NCBI GenBank assembly: GCA_963675925.2
Contig: CAXXIB010000004.1
Span: 992,001-1,056,000, forward strand
Length of the DNA: 64,000 nt
Direction of reading: 5' to 3'
Source of the DNA: CAXXOK01 sp963675925
GTDB taxonomy: Bacteria; Bacillota; Clostridia; Christensenellales; Aristaeellaceae
Positions 57,977 through 64,000 of this stretch are shown here, in pieces (within the stretch, counting starts at the first letter, position 1; each line of letters opens with the position of its first letter). The notes below the pieces were generated by a model. It did not search any database. It was not told the DNA's origin and saw nothing but the letters and a program-made list of their open reading frames with translations. The translations under genes were made by a program, and so were the position numbers.

Positions 57977-59353
57977 GTGCTAACGTATTTAGATTTAAGG
58001 AATTTTAAATCGTTTTCTAATATCAAACTAGATTTGAGAAAAGCCTATGGAGAGCCGAAGAATTTTGCATTTATCTATGGAGAGAATGGATCGGGGAAAT
58101 CGAATTTAATTGCTGCGATGATGTTTTTGCTCCAATCTCTTGATACAATCAGGAATCAATCAAAGCTGAATGAGTTTAACAATAAAAGTAATAACATTCT
58201 AGATACAATTAATGATGAAAAAATCAAACAGCAGATATTTAGTCAATTTATAAAGAATCGATTCTTAACCTTGTTTGAACTAGTTGACAAATATATAACT
58301 ATCGGCTCAGATCATACAATGTCTTTAAGATATGGCTTTAGGATCAATGGTGCTGATGGAAGTTATTATATGGAATTCAATAATAATAAGATTGTTTTTG
58401 AAGAGCTTCGGTATCAAATTAACGAGCGAGGGGGCACTATATTTTCGGTAAGTGAGGATAAAGTTTCACTAAGCCCAACAATATTTTTCGAAACAAGCTA
58501 TAAACGGGAGCTGCTTGATAGTATTGAAAAGTATTGGGGTCGGCATTCATTTATGTCGATTGTTTTCAATGAAATTGATATCAAAAATGGAAAGTATATT
58601 CAAGCTAGAGTTGGCGAACGCTTACTCGATTTAGTTAAATGGTTTAGTCGGATATCAGTTTGGTGTAATCAGTCTGATACTGAAACAGCTCAAATATCAA
58701 TCCCTTTTAGATTTTTACGGCAGTTAAAGAGCGGAAAAGTAAAGAAACAAGATGACAAAGAGCTTAAGATATGTGAAAGTATTTTAAATGAATTTTTCAC
58801 TCATTTATATTCGGATGTAAAATCAGCATATTATTCTTTTTCTCCAGAAGAAAATGAGTACCGATATGAATTATTCTTTAAAAAGCAGATTGATGGAGAC
58901 ATTATTGACGTTCCAGTTTCCATAGAGTCTACGGGAACACATAAACTCCTTGATATCTTTCCGATACTTGTTACCAGTATTATGGGTTCCTCGGTTTTTA
59001 TTGATGAGATTGATAGCGGGATTCATGATTTGCTTATGAAGAATCTTTTAGAGAGCCTAAAAGAATCCTTAGATGGACAGTTTATCGCAACAACACATAA
59101 CACTTTACTGATGGAAAGCCTTCCGGCAGAAAGTACTTATATTATCAACATAGATGCTAGTGGAGAAAAAGAAATAAGTAGTGTTATTGATTATAAACAA
59201 CGTACGCAGAAAAATCACAGCATTCGCAGTAAATATTTAAGGGGTGATTATGGCGGCATTCCTTATTCGGGTTATTATGACTTTGATGAGCTTATGGATA
59301 ATCTAAAAGAAGTCACTCAACTTAATATTGATGACGAGGTTGTTGATGAATGA
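57977..59353 (+). CDS. AAA-family ATPase of an AbiL-like (ATPase-RloB) defence pair
   Basis: 458 aa from a GTG with GAGGTG 5 bases upstream. SMC/ABC-type AAA_15/21 ATPase: LTYLDLRNFKSF start, Walker A YGENGSGKSN (34-43), signature-like STGTHKLLDIFPIL, Walker B SSVFIDEIDSGIH (about 336-348) and switch His in ATTHNTLLM. Such ATPases (RloA/AbiLi-like) act with RloB partners in abortive infection. It is coupled to the RloB gene by ATGA. Strongly AT-rich compared with flanking housekeeping genes, which points to transfer. Confidence 0.87.
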   Translation: MLTYLDLRNFKSFSNIKLDLRKAYGEPKNFAFIYGENGSGKSNLIAAMMFLLQSLDTIRNQSKLNEFNNKSNNILDTINDEKIKQQIFSQFIKNRFLTLFELVDKYITIGSDHTMSLRYGFRINGADGSYYMEFNNNKIVFEELRYQINERGGTIFSVSEDKVSLSPTIFFETSYKRELLDSIEKYWGRHSFMSIVFNEIDIKNGKYIQARVGERLLDLVKWFSRISVWCNQSDTETAQISIPFRFLRQLKSGKVKKQDDKELKICESILNEFFTHLYSDVKSAYYSFSPEENEYRYELFFKKQIDGDIIDVPVSIESTGTHKLLDIFPILVTSIMGSSVFIDEIDSGIHDLLMKNLLESLKESLDGQFIATTHNTLLMESLPAESTYIINIDASGEKEISSVIDYKQRTQKNHSIRSKYLRGDYGGIPYSGYYDFDELMDNLKEVTQLNIDDEVVDE

Positions 59354-59925
59354 AAAGACAGAAAATGATGGAAGTTATGGCTATTGTTCATGGTCAATCA
59401 GAATATAGGATTTGCAGTAGTATTAAATCGAACTTGAGATTGAAGCACGAAATTATTTCCAGAGATAAGGGGAAATCGAGCATTCAGATTACGAGTATTA
59501 TGCAAATCCTAAATGATTCTAGATTTCAATCTCTTTCGAAATTTCGACGCATATTTGACGATGTTTATGTTAAAAAAGATAAGTTAGTAAACTTTACACT
59601 ATTTGTCATAATGGATGTAGATGACTGTACCGAGCAAGAGAAGGACAGATTTATCAGTAAAGAGATGTTTCGGGGACATTGGCTATTTGATTATATAATT
59701 CCCATTTATAATGACCCTAACCTAGAAGCGACTATGAAGCGGGTTGGTATTGAAGTCAAAGAAAAGAGGGATTATATTGTTATTTTTCCAACATCGCATG
59801 GTGACTTAGACTTAAATATGGCAAAGATGTTTTATGAAAAGATTAAGCAATGTAATTGCTCAAATATGTATGAGTATGTGAAGCATTGCATATTACTAGC
59901 TGAGTCAAATAAAATTAACTCCTAA
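59350..59925 (+). CDS. RloB-family protein (AbiLii-like effector)
   Basis: 191 aa. RloB/TOPRIM-like elements: conserved Glu in VHGQSE (14-18), acidic strand VIMDVDDC (DVDD at 89-92) and the C-terminal FPTSHGDLDLNMAKMF. The E...DxD arrangement suggests a metal-dependent nuclease, the expected toxic activity of the pair. Translationally coupled to the ATPase. After its stop, 59926-60002 holds no gene. Assignment rests on motif pattern and gene partner. Confidence 0.83.
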   Translation: MKRQKMMEVMAIVHGQSEYRICSSIKSNLRLKHEIISRDKGKSSIQITSIMQILNDSRFQSLSKFRRIFDDVYVKKDKLVNFTLFVIMDVDDCTEQEKDRFISKEMFRGHWLFDYIIPIYNDPNLEATMKRVGIEVKEKRDYIVIFPTSHGDLDLNMAKMFYEKIKQCNCSNMYEYVKHCILLAESNKINS

Positions 59926-60002
59926 AGCTATATGAAGGGTAAAATAACGAATAAAAGCCATTTTAGCATTGTGCTTGCTTAAAAATTGATTGAAATTATT
60001 AA

Positions 60003-61658
60003 TTAGAATGAACTGCCACCAATGAACTCCCGCAGGATGCTCTGCGGGGGTATTTCTTTGTGCATGTCATCGCCTGCGGGCAGGCAGTATTGCAAAAACT
60101 TGAGAATGCGATGCGCGGTCAAGTGTGCTGGCGAGCTTTCGGGGATTGCGGACAGCAGATCCCAGCCGACGGACTTGAGCACCGGCAGCTCGTACTGGAG
60201 CGAGGTATTGAACATCACATCCGCTTTTTCCTGATTGGGGAAAATCCAGCGTTCTTCACCTGCCCTGACGCTGCGCCACATGGCGATGGTGCCCTCTGCG
60301 TTGATGCCGCGGGTTGCTGTATCGCGCACAATGCGGCGCAAAAGCCGAATATCCGTGGTACGAATGCGGTTGTGGTCATCCAGGTTGACACAATGCAGCG
60401 CCGAAACATAGATGCCAAACACCAGCTGCTCCGGCAGCTGCGCAGTCACCTGATCGTTCAGCGCATGGATACCTTCCATAATCAGGGGACCGTGATCAAG
60501 CAGCCGGATCTCCTCGCCGCCGTCGCTGCGGAGTCCGGTATGAAAATCAAACACCGGCAGCTTGACCGTTTCGCCGGAGAGTAGTTGCTCAATGGTATCC
60601 CGCAGCAGGGTGACATCCAGCGCGTTGATATGCTCCAGATCCGGTTTGCCTTCGGCATCCCGTGGCGCCTGGGTGCGCGGCAGGTAGAAGTTGTCCATGG
60701 ACAGGATATGCGGCTGTTTTCTTAGCACCCGCAGGTGTACGGCCAGCCGGTGAGCAAAGGTGGTTTTCCCGCTGGAGGAGGGGCCGAATACCAGCACAAT
60801 TTGTGCCTTGTTGCGCACGATCTGGTCGGCGATGGACGCAATGGATTTATCCTGCAGCGCTTCGTTGACGCGGATAAACTCCGGCATGCGCTTTTCTTCA
60901 ATCATGCGGTTGACATCCGCCAGGTTGCTGACACCCAAAATCTGGCTCCACTCCTGCGACTGGGCAAAGGTGCGCAGGTGTTTGCGGCGCGGTAGGTAGG
61001 GGGCGGGGGTGCTAGGGTCCTTGGGCGCAGGCATGCGCACCACAAGCCCCGGGTAATGCGGCCGCAGCGCAAAGGTGTGAATAAACCGGGTCGACGGCAC
61101 CATAATACCGTAAAAGTATTCGTACATATCCTTCAGCCGGTACATGGGAATGGTGTCCGAGGGCCGGTATTTAAATAGTTCCGCTTTATCTGGATACGCG
61201 CGGAAATGCTGTATGGCTTGCTCAGTAGTCCAGATTTCCTTTTCAAAAGGAATATCCTCCTGAACCAGTTTATGCATTTCCTCTTCCAGCGCACGCACCA
61301 TGGCAAAGTCCATTTCCTCGTCCATCACCCGCAGGTACACGCCGTACCCCACGGAGTTGAGGATGCGGATGTGCTTGCCCGGGTACAAACGGTGCATAGC
61401 CAGCAATAGCAAAAACCGCAGCGAGCGCTCGTACACACGGCGGCCTTCCTCGTTGCGGTAGGTAAGCGGGAGCAAGTAACAATTTTGATGTAGCGGCTGG
61501 TTGAGCTCTAGGCTGTCGCCATTGCACATCACACACAGGGCGCGGTGCTCCAGCGCAGGCGCAAGCTGGCTGATGGCTTCCAGTGGGGTGGTTCCCACTG
61601 GAAAGGCAGCTGTTTTGCGGGTTAAGGTGATTTCAATGGTATTGGGTGCAGCATTCAT
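60003..61658 (-). CDS. TGS-domain nucleoside (uridine-type) kinase
   Basis: 551 aa. N-terminal TGS-like ubiquitin-fold (ITLTRKTAAFPVGTTPLEAI) and a ThrRS second-domain-like region (about 70-190), then a phosphoribulokinase/uridine kinase domain from about 285: P-loop VFGPSSSGKTTFAHRLA, LSMDNFYLPR, LPVFDFHTGLR and LIMEGIHALND. This fusion is widespread in Clostridia as nucleoside kinase. The ATG at 61658 follows CGGAGCCAAACC. It is 13 bases downstream of the exonuclease gene. Confidence 0.92.
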   Translation of the reverse strand: MNAAPNTIEITLTRKTAAFPVGTTPLEAISQLAPALEHRALCVMCNGDSLELNQPLHQNCYLLPLTYRNEEGRRVYERSLRFLLLLAMHRLYPGKHIRILNSVGYGVYLRVMDEEMDFAMVRALEEEMHKLVQEDIPFEKEIWTTEQAIQHFRAYPDKAELFKYRPSDTIPMYRLKDMYEYFYGIMVPSTRFIHTFALRPHYPGLVVRMPAPKDPSTPAPYLPRRKHLRTFAQSQEWSQILGVSNLADVNRMIEEKRMPEFIRVNEALQDKSIASIADQIVRNKAQIVLVFGPSSSGKTTFAHRLAVHLRVLRKQPHILSMDNFYLPRTQAPRDAEGKPDLEHINALDVTLLRDTIEQLLSGETVKLPVFDFHTGLRSDGGEEIRLLDHGPLIMEGIHALNDQVTAQLPEQLVFGIYVSALHCVNLDDHNRIRTTDIRLLRRIVRDTATRGINAEGTIAMWRSVRAGEERWIFPNQEKADVMFNTSLQYELPVLKSVGWDLLSAIPESSPAHLTAHRILKFLQYCLPAGDDMHKEIPPQSILREFIGGSSF

Positions 61659-61671
61659 GGTTTGGCTCCGA

Positions 61672-62661
61672 TCATTTCTCGTCAAACGGCATGCTGGCGG
61701 AGTGCGCCTCGCTCAAGTCCTCTGGATCGGGGAAGGCATAACCGTTTTTGCGGCGATATTGGTACTGCAGTTCCTTGGTGTGCACATAGGCGCGGGTCTG
61801 GCGTGTAGCGGGCGATACGGACAGGTTCATGCCAATTTGCTTGCTTCTCAGCGGGGCAAACTTTAACTTGAGTAAAAACGGTCCGTGTTTTTTGCATTTG
61901 CAAAGGGCGATATAGCGGCCTGGTGCCTGGGGGATGAGTTCCGTCGTCAGGTCAGCCGGCTGGCTGCAGGACGGACAGGCGGGTTTGATTACATCTTTAT
62001 GCTTCAGCCCCGTTGCAACAGTCTGCACCGTATGTGTGGAGCGAAAGCGCCTGCGGCTTGGCGAATGGCCGAGCTTGCGGGGTTCCTGCTCGTACTCCAG
62101 CACCTTTTTGGGACTGGGCAGCTTTTGCAGCACCAACGCGGTATAGTAGGCATCGTGCAGGGCGTGGTGGAACGCGCGGTTTTCCTCTTCTTCAATCTTT
62201 AGCTCTTCCATCGCGCTTTTCAGGGCTTTTTGGCTGTTGCCCAGCTTGAACACTTCGGCATAATAGCGCTGAATGTTATAGGCTTTGGGCAGCTCGCCGG
62301 TATAGGAAAAGCAATCCGCATTCTGCTTGAGTACGCTGACATCGTCCGCGCCCCAGGTGCAGAGTACGGCATCGTCGCCGCAGAAATCGGCAAACTGCTG
62401 CATCGCATCGGCAAAGTTGAGCTTGTCGGCCAGATCGTCCTGTGAGAGTTTTGTCATCCGCCTCACATAGGGGTGGAGGCGTTTGTAGTAGGTCGGCGAG
62501 ATTAAAATATCGGTCTCGTCAACGATGCGGAAACGCTTGTCCAGCTTGACTGCACCGATTTGGATAATTTCAAACAGCAGCTTGTCGCCAATCTTTTTGT
62601 ACGCAGAGGACTGAAAGCTGACCGGTTGGTTCCACTCCAAATCCATGACAATATAGTGCAT
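61672..62661 (-). CDS. DEDDh-type 3'-5' exonuclease (DnaQ/KapD-like)
   Basis: 329 aa. Exonuclease domain residues 1-190: IVMDLEWNQPV (D-x-E), IQIGAVKLDKRF, and H-x4-D in AFHHALHDAYYTALV. The C-terminal 140 residues contain two Cys pairs (ACPSCSQP, ALCKCKKH) that look like a zinc ribbon. RNA- or DNA-trimming function; exact substrate unknown. The start is taken at 62661; MYSGM at 62673 is an alternative and neither has an ideal ribosome site. Operonic with the nucleoside kinase. Confidence 0.87.
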   Translation of the reverse strand: MHYIVMDLEWNQPVSFQSSAYKKIGDKLLFEIIQIGAVKLDKRFRIVDETDILISPTYYKRLHPYVRRMTKLSQDDLADKLNFADAMQQFADFCGDDAVLCTWGADDVSVLKQNADCFSYTGELPKAYNIQRYYAEVFKLGNSQKALKSAMEELKIEEEENRAFHHALHDAYYTALVLQKLPSPKKVLEYEQEPRKLGHSPSRRRFRSTHTVQTVATGLKHKDVIKPACPSCSQPADLTTELIPQAPGRYIALCKCKKHGPFLLKLKFAPLRSKQIGMNLSVSPATRQTRAYVHTKELQYQYRRKNGYAFPDPEDLSEAHSASMPFDEK

Positions 62662-62722
62662 TCCTGAATACATCCCCAATCAAAACATAGAATAAACCTT
62701 GCAAAACGATTGCGCAAGCCGC

Positions 62723-63943
62723 CTACAGCGAGCTTGCCGCCAGATAGGCGGTAGAAAACGCGATTTGCATATTGAATCCGCCGGTCAGTGCATCCACATC
62801 CAGCACCTCACCTGCTGCGTACAGCCCTTTTGCGAGCTTGGACTCCATGGTGGAGGGATTAAACTCCTTCACGGCTGCGCCGCCTGCGGTAACCACGGCG
62901 GCTTCGATGGGTTCGGGACCGGTAACCGGCAGTGGCAGTGCCTTGGTCAGCGATACCAACTGCTGGCGTGCAGCCTTGGGCAGCTCGCAGGCAGGCATCT
63001 GCGGGTTAATCCCAGCAAGTGTTGCCATGGTCGGGGCCAAATCGCCGGGGTACAGCCCACGCAGGATGGTGCTCATCTGCTTTTTACCCGCCTCGGCCAC
63101 ATCGCGCAAAATACGCGCATCAAGCTGCTCGGCCGTTAATCCGGGTTTTAAGTCCAGGGCGACCTGCAAATCCTTGCGGCCTGCCATCAGGCTGGACGCC
63201 GTTAAGACCAGCGGCCCGGAAATTCCCCGGTGCGTAAACAGCATTTCGCCGATCTCGTTTTGCAGGGTTTTCTTGCCGTCGGTCACAAGCAGGCGTACGT
63301 TTTTAAGCGACAGACCCTGCAAGGCGCGAACCCATGCTGCTTCGCTGATCAGTCCGCAAAGCGAGGCTTTGGGCGGGACAATGGTATGTCCTACGCTCTG
63401 AAGCAGGGCGTAACCGTCGCCGGTAGAGCCGGTGGCCGGATAGCTGACCCCGCCGGTGCATACGATCACAGCGCGTGCGGGAAGGGTTTCACCCGATTCC
63501 AGCTTGACACCGGTAATCGCGCCGCCGTCTATAAGCAGTGCCCGTACCCGCGCGTTCAGCCTCACAGTCACACCCAGGCTTTCGATGGCTTTTTGAAACG
63601 CTTTGGTTACATCGCTTGCCTTCTGGCTGACGGGGAAGACGCGGTTGCCGCGTTCCACGGTCGTGGGGCAGTCAAGCGTGCGCAGCAAATCCATCAGCTT
63701 CTGCGGTGGCAGGGCGCGCAGCGCGGAAAACAGAAATTTCGGATTCCGAACCACGTTTTGCATAAAGGCCTGCGGCGTGCACTGGTTGGTGACATTGCAG
63801 CGGCCTTTGCCAGTGACATAAATCTTTTTACCAAGCTTTTCGTTGCGCTCCAGCAGCAACACACGATGGCCCTGCTGCGCCGCCTGATAGGCGGCCATCA
63901 AACCCGCAGCGCCCCCGCCGATGATGATAACCGGATCAGTCAT
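62723..63943 (-). CDS. BaiN/HI0933-family FAD-dependent oxidoreductase
   Basis: 406 aa. N-terminal FAD-binding GGGAAGLMAAYQAAQQGHRVLLLER, the family motif LGKKIYVTGKGRCNVTN, and C-terminal GGFNMQIAFSTAYLA (FAD contact). The HI0933/YhiN family is named after BaiN in bile-acid-inducible work but its general function is unclear. The ATG at 63943 overlaps the end of the preceding gene (ATGACTGA), giving coupled translation; a frame extension to 63976 would run into that gene. Confidence 0.92.
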   Translation of the reverse strand: MTDPVIIIGGGAAGLMAAYQAAQQGHRVLLLERNEKLGKKIYVTGKGRCNVTNQCTPQAFMQNVVRNPKFLFSALRALPPQKLMDLLRTLDCPTTVERGNRVFPVSQKASDVTKAFQKAIESLGVTVRLNARVRALLIDGGAITGVKLESGETLPARAVIVCTGGVSYPATGSTGDGYALLQSVGHTIVPPKASLCGLISEAAWVRALQGLSLKNVRLLVTDGKKTLQNEIGEMLFTHRGISGPLVLTASSLMAGRKDLQVALDLKPGLTAEQLDARILRDVAEAGKKQMSTILRGLYPGDLAPTMATLAGINPQMPACELPKAARQQLVSLTKALPLPVTGPEPIEAAVVTAGGAAVKEFNPSTMESKLAKGLYAAGEVLDVDALTGGFNMQIAFSTAYLAASSL

Positions 63944-64000
63944 TATCTTGCGCAAACTGCTTGGCAAATGCGGCATCCAGACCGCCGCAAGGGTTGCCCA
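63936..64000 (-). CDS. C-terminal end of an unidentified upstream gene
   Basis: The last 21 codons of a frame entering from beyond the window (GNPCGGLDAAFAKQFAQDND, stop TGA at 63936-63938). It overlaps the flavoprotein start by 8 bases in the usual coupled manner. Too short to identify. Confidence 0.45.
   Translation of the reverse strand, partial: GNPCGGLDAAFAKQFAQDND

Overview
The window is a chromosomal segment of an anaerobic, low-to-mid-GC Gram-positive bacterium, most probably a Clostridia (Eubacteriales) member with an overall GC content in the mid-50s. The evidence is gene content and order: infC-rpmI-rplT, rpsB-tsf, recJ-rel-dtd-MBL-hemZ, ylxM-ffh-rpsP-khpA-rimM-trmD, a rubrerythrin, oxygen-independent HemZ, GG-rich ribosome binding sites, sigma-A-like promoters and surface proteins ending in PQTGD-type sorting signals. 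I cannot place it below class level from sequence alone.

Layout. 1-6.6 kb (minus): a MATE exporter cut by the window edge, manA, a frameshifted surface protein, and a two-gene heterodimeric ABC exporter. The exporter operon is preceded by its own promoter, a 29-codon leader ORF and an intrinsic terminator, the layout of a ribosome-controlled attenuator (as in bmrBCD). 6.7-12 kb (plus): a secreted CHAP hydrolase, rubrerythrin, a secreted Sel1-repeat protein, a glycosyltransferase and a DUF5131 protein. 12-14.3 kb: an AT-rich KAP-type P-loop NTPase. 14.4-16 kb (minus): infC-rpmI-rplT with a probable AUC start for infC and a leader attenuator. 16.2-23.2 kb: an AraC/GyrI-like regulator, an SPL-type radical SAM protein, a TetR repressor divergent from two flavodoxin-like reductases with a clear operator, a BspA-like leucine-rich-repeat protein, an SMP-30 lactonase-like protein and an unknown protein.

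23.4-27.4 kb (minus, AT-rich) is the most unusual part. Four genes lie in one apparent operon: an unknown 413-aa protein, a two-TM protein, a PLP-dependent fold-III decarboxylase-like enzyme and a membrane protein. A serine-type tRNA with an abnormal anticodon arm (apparent CUA) follows in the same direction, then a strong terminator. I recognise no described system with this composition.

27.5-43.7 kb: a GT-C-like membrane protein, a voltage-gated-type K+ channel, rpsB-tsf (S2 has a long Ala/Pro tail), recJ-rel-dtd-MBL-hemZ, an Hsp20 with helically phased repeats upstream, and miaA with a HAD phosphatase and a GH3 glycosidase. 44-51 kb: a 1615-aa surface protein with beta-helix-like and Big2 repeats, then a LytS/LytT-type two-component pair. 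51-57.9 kb: GNAT, DUF554 and small membrane proteins, then the ffh-rpsP-rimM-trmD translation/secretion cluster with rpiB and an EamA transporter. 58-59.9 kb: an AT-rich AAA ATPase + RloB pair (AbiL-like, probable phage defence). 60-64 kb (minus): a TGS-uridine-kinase-type nucleoside kinase, a DEDDh exonuclease and a BaiN/HI0933-type flavoprotein.

Three AT-rich blocks (about 12.0-14.3, 23.2-27.5 and 57.9-60.0 kb) interrupt an otherwise GC-richer housekeeping backbone and look acquired. I saw no insertion sequences, CRISPR arrays, rRNA genes or prophage structural genes.
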